This document shows, piece by piece, positions 25,001-39,300 of a stretch of DNA of 64,000 nt. The DNA is from Anas platyrhynchos (taxonomy: Eukaryota > Chordata > Aves > Anseriformes > Anatidae): NCBI RefSeq assembly GCF_047663525.1, contig NC_092602.1:7685501-7749500 (forward strand), read 5' to 3'. The notes under the pieces were generated by a model that ran no database searches, had not been told where the DNA came from, and saw nothing but the letters and a program-made list of their open reading frames with translations. Position numbers and translations under genes: made by a program. Positions within the stretch are counted from its first letter, which is position 1. Each line of letters starts with the position of its first letter.

Positions 25001-28000
25001 ACACAGGAGCACATATAAAGCACTAGCTGCAATTACTGCTTACCCTGTCAGGGTGATCCCACTTAGCTACACACAATTGCAAGCTGTTTCAAAGCAAAAC
25101 TGAGGACAACTGAGGACTCGTCCAGTGATTTCTACAGTAACTACACTGTAATAACAGTCTTCCCATCATCAATGGCAAGAAGTACTTTTCTCCAAGTAGA
25201 CAAATAACTCGTAATGCTCTAGAGGTTCTTATTGCATCAAAAAGATGCTTTCCAAATGCAAAAAGGGATTTTCTGTTTCCTGCAAATTCCCAGATCCTGC
25301 TCAGAAAGTTAATCCAAGACAGGCTTTAGCACTCTGACACCTATTGCACCAGCGACAACTATTAAATTCCATAAAGGCAGTTCTTATCTTTCTCTTCAGA
25401 CTGAAAACAAAGTCCACAAATGCAGTCTGAGGAGGGTGTACTTCATCCTGGCCCAAGCACACAAGCTGCAATTCAGACCAGAACCAGGCCATGCCAGGCC
25501 CTTTTACAGGAGGATTCAGGGCCCTAATTATCTTCATTTTGTACTAATTGCACGCAGCCCTCTGAAAAAACTGCAATTACTGCCTCCATTGGGCCATCTC
25601 TGGTTACGCCTGGTTCTACCCAGAAGTAGTTCTGGTTGCGAGCAACTTTCTGCTCAGCAGGAAGAGCTAGGCGTGGTTAGAGCACGACACCAGCAAAACA
25701 CCACTGTAAAAAGGCACTGGGAACAGAGTGCATTGCGTGGGGCCAGCAGAGATGAAGTCCTGACCACCTCTTCCTCCCTTTCGCAGCCCCGTGTCAGCAC
25801 AACACACAGGACTACCCATACAGGCTGCCCCACCAACCTCTGAGCTGTCTGTGTGAGTATAAAGCAATAAGTAGTCAGTAGCAGTGACAGGGAGGTTCTG
25901 AAGCCTTTGTTAAAAAAAAAATGTAAATTTACATAAAAATTCCAATCATCGTGCACCCTGCCAGGTGACGGGTAACTGAACTCCCTGAGACAACTGACTC
26001 AAAGGCCACCCACCTCCTCAAGAACTGTGGGGATGGATTTGTCCCTTGTCCCTGGATTGTAACCCTCAACCCAATCCAGATCCAGTCCTGTCTGATGGAT
26101 CCTAAACCTCTCCTACAGCTGAGCAAACTAAAGGCCCACATTAACACTTGAAGCAGGTACAAAAGGTACTGTAGCCCCTTACAAACAAGCTAACAAAACC
26201 CAACACTGGGCAATAGAACGTATACAAGGAGCAGAGTGTTTGTTTCCAGTTACAGAAGGCAGCTGGAGCTGTGAGTCAGGCTTCTCTGTCAATGGGGACA
26301 AGATACCTGTAGACGTGTTCCTCTTCACTGGCACGAGGAGAAGGAGAGCTGAGCCCGTCCCTAGGAACGGAGGCACTGGAGCTTTTGGCACTAGAGCTGT
26401 ATATAGGCGACTGGGACTGAGGCTGTGGGAATGAGACTTGTGTTAGGAACAGAGACCGCCACACAAGCACACACACCGTGCTGCAACCCCACACACCGCA
26501 GGAGAAAGCCCAGCAGCACAACGATTGTCTGTTAGGCAGCCAAGCCAGCCTCCAGGAGAGGAGCTACACCAGGAGCCCCCCACTTGCCTCGGACATGCCT
26601 CCGAGTTGCAGATCTGCGCTGGAAACCCCCAGCCTGCAGGACGGGTGACTAACACTAATGTCATCACGCTACCACTGCTGAAACAACGACAGTGGGTTTC
26701 AAGTTCTTCTTCGGCATTTTTTCCGACTGGTTAGCTCTATTAAAAACCTCCACATCCCCCCATTTCCCCTCTCTGTGCTTATCCAACCTCATCCTCACAT
26801 CTCACTATTCCTTCCCCTCATCTGCATCCTTGAGAGGACTGCAGCACCCAAACAAGCAGGCACCTTCCCCATCTCCATCGCCACGCGCTCACTCACTTGC
26901 TGGTGGACGTATCTGGACACGTTGGGCTGCCACTGGTCCAAGGGGTCGATCACGGTGCCATTTAGGGCCTCGCTGGAGGGCGGCGGTGGCACAGGAGGTG
27001 GCACAGCGATCTCCTGGTACGTGTGGTTTCCAGTTGGATAGGAGTACGGCGTTTCTTCCGTTAGAAACACCGGGCGCTTGGAGATATGCGAGGTGGTGGA
27101 TTCCAGGTCTGCCAGTAAGGCGTCTGCAGAAAGGAAGAAAAAAAAAAACAAAAACGGTGAAATCCTGGACAATGGCGTTTTCTTTTACGTCTCGTTATTC
27201 AGGATGTCTGCATCAGAAGGTCTTTGGGAAGAGTTTTCATCTAGGGTGATCTGCTAAATGCACTGTGAAACACCGCTGCAGCTCAGGGCTTCCAGTACAA
27301 AGAAAAACATCAAGGGGAAACAGAGCAGCCAGAAAAAACTCGGTCAGCCTCAGATTTTTGTCTTAACTGGGAAGCCACCCAGCACGAAGGACCCGCAGCC
27401 TCGCTGCGCCCTGCAGAAGAGCAGCCAAGGAGGAACCTGCCTAGAGATTGACCCGCAACAGGATATTGACACAGGCTAATTACAGGCCCCACATCATCAC
27501 CGAGTCATTTCACGTGGCCGCAGGCACTGCTTTCTGCAGGAAACAAGATCTCGGGAGGGGCTTTCTCCAGAGTTTCAGGCACTGCAAGAAGCATGCAACT
27601 TTCAAATTAGCCCATTGGCATGACAGCAGGACTATGTTCTTCGGCTTTCCTAACAAAAATCCCCCTCGGTACATCACACAAACAGTTAACTGGTTTCCAG
27701 ACCCTGCCAGGTAAACACAGTTTCTTCTCCTGGAAACAATTCTCAGCTCGCTGGGTGGAGCCTGCTCACAAATTCCTGAAGAGAAGAAAAAAAAAAAAAA
27801 AACTTCCATCCGCTAGAAACACGGCGCTGGTGCCAGGCAGAGGAACCCACGTCACAAGGTTAGCACCTCTCGGAAACCTCAGAGCAGGGAAAATGCTCCC
27901 CCCTCACCAACGGGACAAGGCAATCCACCCCTCTGGGGTTCTCCCCGCACCCTCTCCTTCGCCCAGCCCGCTCCCCGCGCTCCTCTGCTGTGACTCACGG

Positions 28001-30339
28001 CAAATCCCAGCTCGTGGGGTGTCCGTGAGCCACCCTGCAGGGAAACTCCAGTGACTGCAGGTCTGCACCATGCATGTTTTCGGCAGAAAGCCCGGCTGGC
28101 CGGGTGCCTGCAGGCAGGGGCACACCTCTGCAGGGCTGCTCAGAGAGGAGCCGGCCGGCCTGCTAGGACGTGGGTGCCCTCCGGTACAAGGGCATCAGGA
28201 CGCACCTGGAGGCACCCGTGGGAGATGTGCAGTTCAGCCAGACACCAGGAAGAAAACTTTGGGAAACTTTTGGGAGGAGAAGCCCTCCGAAGCCCCCTTA
28301 CTGGCACCGAATCTCCCTCTGCTCAACGCCAGACCCCACTGCCTTCGAGTTTTTGGGACTGAGGATCACGGCTGGGGACCCAGCCGGGGTCTCAAGGAGC
28401 TGCAGGGATCAGGAGGCACCTGATAAGCCGTGGGGCACGCTGGCCCTAACAGCAGGCACCTGCCAGCTCCAAGCCCCTTCCCGAGCCGAGCAGCCCACAG
28501 CAGCCACGGCACTGGGCAGCCCTTCAGAAACCACGCTCGAGGGTCAGATGGAGGACAGCGTTATCGCACTGCGAGACGAGGAAGGTGCTGCTTCTATGCC
28601 CACTCTCTTCCACCAACTAAAGCATTGTAAAAGGGAAAAGAGAAAAAAGCAGCAGTCCTGCCCTCAGAGAACATAATACAGCCAGCAGCAAATTAAATCC
28701 CGCGGTAAATTAACTCTGTGCACCACTTGTTTAGCCAGGAAAACTCCCCAAAGCATTTAAGCCAGGGGCATCCTCCTAGGGGGACCAAAATACCCCAGAA
28801 TTGGATTCTCTGTCGGGATACAAGCTTGCTGCAGCTGGGGAAAAAGGAGTTTAGGCTTCTTTTTAAGCAAAAGAAGGGCTGGCGGACTCCACAGGGGAAG
28901 GCACGTACCTCGCGGGGACCGAGGAGCCGCGATTCCTTGGCGCGGGCAGGTCCTGTGACGGGAGGTTTGGTGCACACAGCTCCAGAGCAGGGCTACCCAG
29001 AAGGAGGGGTTTGTGCTGCTCCCCGCCAATGGCAGAGGCAAATCAAACTCCACCAGGAAGTAAAAATCCCCGGGAGGGCGGCCGGCTCCTCCAGCCCTGC
29101 GAGGGGCACCCCAAATCTCTTTTCCACCCTCCAGCCCCGGCCCTCACTGCGGGGCAGACGGACGCAACCATCTCACTGCAAAATTCGCCTCCTCGGGCCA
29201 TTACCTCTGCCGGGTGAGCCACTGGACAGAAATCCAAGAAACCCGCTGCTTTTTCCTGATGGCACAGAGGAGTTCAGCTAAATGGAGCTTTTCACCCCGC
29301 CAAGCCCGCAGCAGAGGGGTCTGGAGCTGCCAGGAGCCCCAGGCTGCGAAGGAGTTAAGGAGAGGACACGGCAGTTAATGATTAACTTCCCCCATGCCCT
29401 CCCCCTTCCAGACTTGAGCAAACAAGGCAGAGCGAGGAACAGGAAGCAGAGGGAGGAGAAAAGGCTGGGGAAGGAATCGCTGCCGTCCTCCAGATGCCTC
29501 AACTTCCCAGCTGGGCCCGAGGCAGAATAGCACGGCCCCAGCAGACACAGTTTCCCCATAGCACGGGGCCTTGCCCCACACCAGCCTGCCCAGAGCCACC
29601 TCACCATGCCGGGAAGCTCGTCCCCAGCCACGCTGTAAACAGCCAAGGGGATTAATATCGAGGGGATTAACACTGAGGGACTCGACGTTTTGATGCCCAC
29701 GCAGCACCGTGCGCTCCTTTGGGATCCGCACACCTTTATAAGGCTATCAGAACATAATGGGAGACAAGGGAAGGGGCAAAGAAGGGATTTTTATTATTAT
29801 TATTAATGCAATAAAGGCCCACTGCTCCCTTCTGGCTTTCAGAAAAGGACCACGGGGACCAGACAGCCCTAACTCAACGAACTGTAACAAAGGAGCCGTG
29901 CCTCACGCAGCGCTGTCACTGCGGTGCCTGCTCCGTAAATAGAAGCACTCTGTCCCTCAGCAGAAATAGCAAAGGCTCGATCGATTTCCTGGGGAATGAA
30001 CCGGTCCTACCCAGGGCAGCCCCTGCGGCACAGCGCTGCAGGAGGTGTAAAAGAAGCCTCCAGCCCCACTCAGCCCCCAGCCCAGGGCAGGAGGCAGCCG
30101 TCAGAGGGCACCACCACATCCTCACCGGGACAGAGAGAGGAAACCGGGCAGCACCGGCCAGCTTGGCACCAACCCCACCTGGCTTGGTCAGCCCTACAGC
30201 AGGGGCACAACGCCCCGTGTGCTGCAGCTCCCCAGCACGCGCCGCGGCACCTCGGGGTATTTGCTGAAATACCACCAGCCCCAACACTCCCGCTCGGTGT
30301 CATCCACGTGCTGCAGGAGATGTTGTAGCACAGAATCAG

Positions 30340-30371
<32 letters not shown>

Positions 30372-33300
30372 CCTCCGTGGAGCAATCCAAGCACCGTGCT
30401 CAGGTGACAGCACACTGGGGCCGAGGGCTGCTCAACCCACACCCTCCCCAGCAGGGCAGAACGGCTGCCTTCGTGCTCAAGGGGCTCTTCTGTACTGTTT
30501 TTTCTGCGGAGGAGGGACAGTGCCAGCCACCCCGCTTGGTGCCTTTCCTACTCCACAGCACTCCAAGGTATCTGAAGCCTGGGCGCATTAGCTCAGCCCT
30601 CCTCCCACTTTGCAAAAAATCATTATTAAGTACAGGCTTCTCGGGATTCTGGCCTCCAACTCCCCCGCACAGCTCCGCGTGTGCATTAGGAACTGGCGAG
30701 GGGCACTTAATGCATCGCTTCCAGCGCCTGCCAAAGCCCTGCCAGTCGTTTCGCCTGGAAATTCAGCTTTCAGCTCTCAGTGCTCAGCACAGCGCAGCTG
30801 CCTGTAGGGTTAGAGGACGGGGGAAAAGGGAGCTGCCGTCCACACACCGAACCGCTCCAAGGAATCCCTTCTTACCAAGGGGATCAGCAAGATGCAAGCG
30901 CAGGCCAGCGCTGTGGGGAAGTCCCACTCAGCAGGACAAGCTGCACCGAAAGGAGACATCACCCCCCGAGCACACAGCGTGCATTCCTGTGCTATCTCCT
31001 CGGCCAGAGGCGCAGCTCCTCGGCATTCCCGGGGCTCCTCTGCTGCGTGCCAGCACTCGCCGTCCCCAGGAGCAGCCTGGTGTGCAGCCGTGGGCGTGCA
31101 TTCCCGGCTTCCCACGTCCCAGCTCTGTCTGATGCACAGCAGCGAGGCCAGAGCAGTAGCACAACGCTGTTCGGAGGTAGGGCACAGGGACAGATAACGT
31201 GGGGACCCTGTGTGCTGATGCTCACGGCAGCTCCCTTTCGTGTAAGTCTGAGCTGTACTTGGCCCCCTTCAATTGAGTGAAGTTATTAAAAAAGATATTT
31301 ACATGCATCTTCCATGCACATCAAAGCATGCTCTTTGTTCTCTCCCCTGTCCCTGTGCTTGCCACAAACACTCCCAGATTAAGGGAGCAGTGGAGCAGAA
31401 CACACCACCAGCTAGTTCTGGAAAAACCTCCGTGACAAGGCATCGACCACTCACATTTGCCAAGCAGCAATGAGCAGCCTCTAACACTAATTTTACCACG
31501 AGCAGTAAATTGTTTTCCACTGCATTCATCAGTGGCGTAGGATTTTTATTTTTGAAAGCGAGGCCATCCATCCTACTTGTTCTCACCACCCAGTGACACT
31601 CACACCAACCTGCAGAGCACTAAGTGTAAAAAACCAAACCACCAGCTGAAAGGCGTTGGCAGTCAGAGGCGCACACCACTGCAAGCACTTCACTCGCAGC
31701 TGATGTGCCAGCTACTTGCTAACCTTCCTCAAGCTAAAAATTACACACGAGAGAGAATTATCACCATCAATTTGCTTTGGCCTATTAAGAAGCCTTCTGC
31801 TACCGAGTGTCCGGCGTAACTCAGCACAGAGATGAGGGTGTTAGTGCCAGGAGAGAGCAAACTGCCTCCCATTTCCACGCGGAGCTCCTCTCTCCCGAGA
31901 GCCAAAGCTGATCTGTTAAGCCACGCTGACAGAGCAGGGCAGAGCACTGTCAATGCAGCAAGCAGATCAAAAGGGTGGTGGTCACATTTTCTCTTGTGCT
32001 GGGAAGGAAATGGAAGCATGGCCGAGGCAGGATACCTCAAATGCCACAGATATCAGCCCTTTGCTCTCAGCAGCTGAAAGCCACATCTGCACACCCCAAC
32101 CGCACGCTGCCTGGGGCTCTAATTCTCGCACGGGACATCTGGAAAGCGAGCGGTGGCTGCAGGATCCCGGCCCCAGCAGGCACGGCACAGAGCTCATGCC
32201 TCCAGCGCCCAGCCGCAGCACGCTGCCTCCCCTCACAGCTCCCCCACGCTGGGGGGCATCCCGACAGCCCGGGCACAGGCACAGGGCGAGATGTCTGAGC
32301 ACAAAGTGCAGGACTTCCTCTGTGCAGCTGCAGGGACAGGTGGCTGCACCCCTCCTGCTCTTCTCCACACCCCTGCGTATCCGAATAACCAGAGCCGCTC
32401 CAGGCTCCTCTGCCTTAGGCAGCAGCAATTTGCCAGTGAGTTGGTAAATATAAAGCAGAAGAGCTGCAAGGACTGGTCTAGATGAGGTGATAACCAAGTC
32501 TCACTGGGTGCAGGACACATTGCAGACCCCTCGTTTGCAGAAGGACATGCCGTCCTCCAGCCACTTTTTCTTAACAGCTCTAAGATGCTGCCTCCAGGTC
32601 TCTGACTGCTGCTGCCCTAGAAGGATGGGGGGAGCTGCACACTCAGAACCGAGCCCGGAGCTCTCGAGCTCACTCAGCAGGCTCCTCACAAAATCCTTGA
32701 ATGCAAACTTTTAAAATCTCATTAGGCTCAAATGAGTCTCCTCTCCCCCAGCTCGCATGCAGGGAGACAGCTCAGGGCAGTAACCCAACCCTTGGCAAGC
32801 CAGTTTTACATTGTGAGTAACTGCAGAGGAATGGGGAGCTTGGGTATATTTATCCTATTAAGCAGCCTTTCAGAAGAAACATTTGCAGTGCTCAAAGAGC
32901 TGCATCCCGAAGACTTGCTGGAGCCTTGCTGCAGGACTTCTCACCGCCTTCAAGCTCGAGTCTGGAAGCTGGGGGAGCCCCAGAAAGCAACGAAACAGAA
33001 TTCACAGAAATAGGAAAACCATGACCAGGCAATTCAAGACAAAGCCAAGTCATTTGCCAGACCATTTGCCAGCGCAGAGAAGCCACCGGCATTTTTCCTT
33101 CACACTGTGTGGACCTGCCCAGAGGCAGTTACAGCAACAGGCAAAAAAACCTACTCAGCCATGCCTGAGTGCATGCCAGGGACAGAAGCTCACTCAAAGC
33201 CTTGCACTGCCCTCATCAAGGCCCAAAACCCCCAAAGCTTCTCTGTCCTCTGGAACTAACACCACCCTCCTAGAACAAGCAAGGCTGTGTGCTTGGAGCC

Positions 33301-36300
33301 CTGACTTCCCAAACTGTGGGCAAAACAAGGCATCCACCTGCTGTGCCCAGCTCCGCCAGGCTGCAGAGAGAGCCTACACCTCGTGACAGACACCTTGCTT
33401 TCAGCGTCACCTGGTGGCACAGCCACCCCGAAGCCCCCATGCCAAAAGCAGGTGGCTTGCCCCAGCCCAGCAGCCCACGCAGGCAGCTTTGACCACCAGT
33501 AGCAGTTTAAGGCCAGACCAGACACTGCCCTGGGCTGTGGTCTGTGCTATCAGCTGCAGCAATGACCGTGGCTTCCTGCCCCGACCGCTGAGACCCAAAC
33601 AGAAAACTTTATTCCAGGGCTTGTGGCCAGCTAACTGCTCCTCACCGCCCCAGCACGGGGCGGAAGGAGCACACAACACGGCCAGTTCGAGGGGATTTTG
33701 GTACCTGTGTGTCTGTCACTGCTCGCCACACGTTTAGAGATGAGGTTTGAACCCTGCAAGTGCTCCGGCCACAGTTCCTGCAGAGCTGCCACCTGCACAT
33801 GCTGCTGGTGGAGGGAAGGGCCCAGCCATCACCGAGCTCACTGTGCTCACAGCCAGACACTTCCGAAACTATTCCAGCCTAGAAACTCTGAGAAAGTTAT
33901 TATTTTCAGATAGACTCACTACGTTTCTTGGAAGCACAGCCCCGGCCACTCTACAGCTTAAAACATTTCCTAAGAGCTGTGTAAAGAGAGCGATGCCAGA
34001 ATTCAGCCCTTCTCTAGACTGACAGACTAAAACTTTTGCCTGGGACAGGAAACCCCGGACCTCCACCTCCGAAGCTCAGGCCAGGCCACCAAGTGACATC
34101 CAGCCCCGTCCTGCCACCAGCTGAAGGAAGTCGCCCATCCTCCTGTCCAAATCCCACGATTGTTCTGCGCCTCCGATGCTGACCACAAAATCCGCAGCCT
34201 GAAAAGGGAACAATCAGGCAAACCCCAACACACTTAAATTCCAGAGCCATCCCTCACCACTACCAGCCACTTCCCCGACACTTTATTCCAGCCTTGCAGT
34301 CCCAGGGCCGTACGACTCAACCACCCACAGCATCCCTCCGAGGGGCGCAGGCAAGAAGGCTGTCTGTGTGTATGCTGGGAAAACAGAAAGGTCGCTGCGA
34401 GATCCTTCCTGGAACCGGCCACGCCACGCCACTTCCTTTCACATTAACAGGAAAATGTCACTGAGACGCCCAACTGCCCCGTAACCTCAGCCACGGGGCA
34501 CTGGTCAGCAGGCTGGTGGCGTGATGCTGCCAGCATCACGAGGGGCAGCTAATTCCTGTGTGACCGAGGGCATGGGCAGAGGCTGCAGGGAGCAGCTGAC
34601 ACCACAAATCCAGGGGAACCAGAGCCCCTTCTCCTTGAAGGAGCAGCTCCCATCCACCTCTCGCCATCCCTGATGCGACAGGCTGGGAAATCCTCCCAGA
34701 GTTGGCTCCGCTCGCTCCCCAAGCTGGCAGGACGGTGATGGCAGGAAGGTGACCTGCCCTTAGCCAGGCCCACAGGGCATGGGATCAGAATCGCAGCTCA
34801 CAGGCTGCCAGGCCAATGCTGCAACTGCCTCGAGCTCTGAGTCAGCACAGCTTCCTGGACAAAACAACGCCTGAAGTCCAAGCTGTGTGAAGGAACCACA
34901 AAAGATTTTCCTGTAGGATCAGAATTTTTCCATTTAGCTCTCAAAACACTCAATTAGACCCCAGCTCGGGCTGAGGGAAGCGAACCACCACCTAGCAGAG
35001 GAATGCACAGTCATACTGCCTTCCTCCAGCTTGCCTAGAAAAACCTCCACACCCTTTCTGCTATCTCAGAACAGCTCACGAGGGCGCCTCGCATCATCCC
35101 TGTCATTAGCGAACACTTTGTAGAGGTTTTCCCTTCACACAAACTGATACAAATGAGACTCACCCTTAAAACTTTTTAACCCTCTGAAAATGCTAAGTCT
35201 GTACTTCAAAGGAATCAGGCAGCTCACGCGTGTGCTGACACTAGTCAAGTCTCACAAGGCACATAACAAACGGAGGGGAATGTTCCTCAGTATGTGTTTG
35301 TTGAGCATCCTCCCGCTGGAAGTGGTTTGAGATTTAAGCAACTCCTTTCAGAAGGGATGTAGTCAATGCTCCTGAAAAAGAAGGCTCAGGAAGGTTACCA
35401 GACCAACATCCAAAAGCAAACATGGCTTTGTGAATCCTGGACGTCACTGGAACAGAACTTATTCCAGTCAAATGCCACCAAAGGGAAGCCTTTCCAAATT
35501 CTTTCAAATTTGGCAACTCCACGGCTGGGGCTACCTCAGTAGGAAGCTCTCAGCAGAAACACCAGGAGCAACAAGCTCTTAGTGGCTCGGAGGATTTAAG
35601 GACAGCTGCAGCTACACAGGACCATAGAGGACCTGAGCTGCCCGCTGTGTTCCTCACGTCCTGCCTCCAGAGAGGAGCGCTCGAGCCTAGCAGCAACACC
35701 GCGACATCTCCGGTTTCAGAGCCGCTCCCGCCCAAAGGTGTGTCCTCCTATTTATTGCTCATTTCCAGAACTTTCTGGGGAGGGTGGGAGGGAAGAGCTA
35801 TTTCCTGTCATATACAGCATCCTCTTTTTAATAGCGTGGTTTTCCCCACACTTGAAGTGAAAGGAGCCATCTTATATTTACTTCCCTCTGTTCGAATTTA
35901 TAGTCCCGAGCAGCAAACCGAGCTCGTCCCGGGAAAAAACACCCTTTGTTAAGGCCTGGTGCCTCGGACTGAGTTCATGCTCTGACTCCCTAGGCAGATG
36001 AATGTTTTCAGTTTCACAGCCACCAAAGGCTGTGGGGCACGCCAGACCCCCAGCTACACAAGCCTTGGATGCCTCTGCGCAGCAGCTCGCAGAGGACCCC
36101 AGTTGGGTGAAGCTAAAAGGGAAAATAAAATAATCCCTCGCATGGTTCCTCCCCGCTTCTCCCTGCGCTCTCAAACCGAGCCCCGAGCAACAGGAAACGA
36201 TTACCAAACATGGATAAGCTCGGGCAAAAAATTCTTCCACTGCTCTACGAGCAATCTTCAGGAAAAGTTCGGAAAGTTTGCGAGTCACAGCCCCGGCACG

Positions 36301-39300
36301 TCCTGTGACCGGCACACACAAGCGGCAGGCAGAGCTCAGCTCGCCGCTCGCACGCGGCCTCGGAGCACAAAGCCAGGCTCTGGCTTACTGGGCAGAGAAG
36401 CTGGAGATTGCACAAGAGATTTCTGCAGTACGTGAACCACTTCAGAGATTTAGCCAGATTTTACTCAGCGTTTGAGCTTGTGACCTCCAGTGATTCAGCT
36501 GCTCCTGACTGAGGCACTTCAGCCCTCAGCCCATCGCCCTACCCACAGTTAAGGCGCCCAAGGCAGCCCTGGAGGCCATTTTCAGCCCCATTTCTCAGTC
36601 ACAGCAGTTGAGAGCTCCACACCTTAAACCTAAACCTCCGAGTGCCTCCATCCGACAGAACAGGCTGTGACCTGCAGCAACAAAGCCTGCAGCCGCAGCA
36701 CCCGAATTCCAACGGGGCTCAGCATAGCAGGATCCTTACCATAAGGTCCAAATCCCCTGGGCAGCAGGGAAGTCATCTGCCTCGCAGAATCAGAGAAGTG
36801 ATACGCAGCAGCCCAATATAACACGGACTGGCCGTGTTATATCAGAATAGAAAGCTGAAGGCTGCCCTTCAGGCCCCAACTAAAAATACTTAAGCTGGAA
36901 TTTCTCAGCCTGATTCCGCAGCCTGCGATGAGCCCCACCTGCTACCGAGTCTTTTGTCAGAATCCTCTCCTTTCGGCAGCAAATAAACCCGTGGTCCTAC
37001 AGGTTGGTATAGTTGGCCCTGAAGACGATTAAAAGAAGCAACCAACTGCACAAATTAGAGAGTCTCCATCTCCCCAGCACCAAATTGGAAACAGCTTTGG
37101 TCTCCAAGCAGGGTAAGTACAGCCTGACAGCCCTCTCCTAGCGTGGCCCTTCTTGAGCAAGATCTATTTCTGCTCTCTGCCTGGGAGCAAACAGATCCTC
37201 AGGCATTCCCGGCAAGTCCCAGACAGAGGCATTAGCACACGGCCAGCGCTGCCCCGGCTGTCCCTGCGAGGGAGGCGAGCTGGCTCGGGCAGAGCTGAAG
37301 GACACAAGCTCTGCTACAACACGGCCCCGCTGGGGCTGAACACGAGCGAAGTGGCACCCTGCCCGCCTGCAGTGGGAAAGGACTGGAATGAGTGTACGTG
37401 TCTGACACGAGTGACTAAGTAGGCACTACCAGTTCAGTTCTGACCCGGCCTGGGTTGCAGCCAACATCTCGGGTGGGAAAAAAAAAATGTAAGAGAAATG
37501 AACTGCCAATGCGCTAACCTTTAGCCCTCTATCTACCCTTATGCATGCAAAAAAGGGCAAGTAAAGCCTCCCCATACATGTCCTAAGAATTTTTATTTGC
37601 GGCTGGTTTCCTTCAGAAAGTTTCTAGAAACGGAGCAATGTTAAAAAAAATCCAACAAGATCTGCTCTCCTCTGCCAAAACAAAAAAATATTCATGAAAA
37701 CCAAACAAGCAGCCACTGAGCTGACCCCTCGGGGACAATTTCCCAGGGCCAAGCCTCTGATCAAAATACCAAGTCCCTTGTACTCCTACAGGAAGAGGGG
37801 CTCAGCCAAGCCAGCTATCTGAGGAACCAGACCCTTCCTGCTCCATCAGCAGGCAGTTACTCCACAAGCATCATTAGGTCAAATGCAGCACGCAGCCATT
37901 TCACAAACATCGACCAAGCCCAGTAGGAAGGAGGCCTCCATTAAAGAGAGCAGAGAGTCCAAGGATGGGTACAGAAACCTCAGGAAACTAGATTTTAAAG
38001 CACAGCTCTGGCAAAGGAAAGGAGAAGCTCAGGGACACTCCTAGTGCTGCAGCTGTTCAGTCAGACAACAGGAACGGGTGCAAGTGGACAGTAAGAGCAC
38101 CACAGTACTGGGAAATTTATCGTAGCCTACCGTGCTGCCACCCCCAGCCAAGCTGCTCTCTTCCAGCCAGACACACCAGGTGGATGCCATACAACGAATA
38201 TCTTGGCAAAAGTCATTTTGCCCTCCCTGTGCAGGGAAAGGTTCCCTCTACCTATCCTTTTTCTTCTCTGGCAGCACGTGTATGTCTCTGCCAGCAGAAA
38301 TCCCTTCCTCTTTCGGAAAGGAAGTAACCAGGCTGGGCAAACTGTTCTCAGGTCTTTCTGGAGAACTGTACAAATACAGTAGGCAAGAGGGAAACAAACT
38401 CCCTTCAGTCGTGTGCTGCACACTGCTCAGCCCCAGACTGCAGGACCTGGAGGAAACCACCGAGTGCAGAGGTGTGTGGCACCCAGCCACTTCCCAGCAG
38501 CTCTCCACACGCCCACTCACATGAGGGTGGACATTTTTAACTGCATTTTTTAAAGCCCCAGGTGGACTGTGTCTGGTTGAGATTTGCATACCTGTAAGCA
38601 GTCGGATCCGACGTGAACTCAGTGTTGTTACAAGCAGCACTGAAATTACAACATACATGTATGCTAATCTGGTAGCAGGTAACTCTTCTCAGCAGGTTCT
38701 AAGCATTATCCCCGTGCCATACACCTTGGCACATCAGAAGAGCTTGAAAAAGGCAGCGGCTTCCAAATCTGCGGGCAATGGCGACCCTCTTTTGCTTGCA
38801 CTTCAGGGCCCTCGGGTGGAAATGACAAGTTTGCAGATTTGACCATCTAAAAGGACACCTTACAACAGCTGTGGAGCACTTACCGCTCGCAGATCATAAT
38901 TTGGGAACTGCTGATTCTACTCATCTGGGGAAGAAAAACATGTTACATCAGGGCTTACATGGGAACAGAGTACAATAGTTCCACTGGACAGTGAGCACCA
39001 GAGCTGAGGATACAGTTTCACAGGATGCAGAACGGCAAATTAACAGCTCACCACTGCCAAAAATGGAGAGGTTTCGCTCCCTCTTCCAGACATGTGCTGC
39101 TGCCACTTACCTCTCTTGGCTCTGGCTTTTACAAGACCCCTCCATGAACCAATTGAACAGAATATACAAAAAAAAAAATGAAGACTTTCTTCTGAGTTAA
39201 GAAAGTGAGATAAGCACAGGGGTCAGCAAAAAGGAAGGGGTATGTCCAAAGAGCCAGGGGAGGCAGCAGATAGAGGACATAAGATGAGGGAGGTAGAGCC

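Noticed and set aside
26692-27249. 185-aa plus-strand frame over PXN exon 2
   Set aside because: It is antisense to the verified LD1 exon and is a shadow of its codons.
28051-32447. GC-rich frames of 100-250 aa in PXN intron 1
   Set aside because: No recognisable domains, many overlapping frames on both strands, no convincing splice structure. They could at most hide an alternative first exon.
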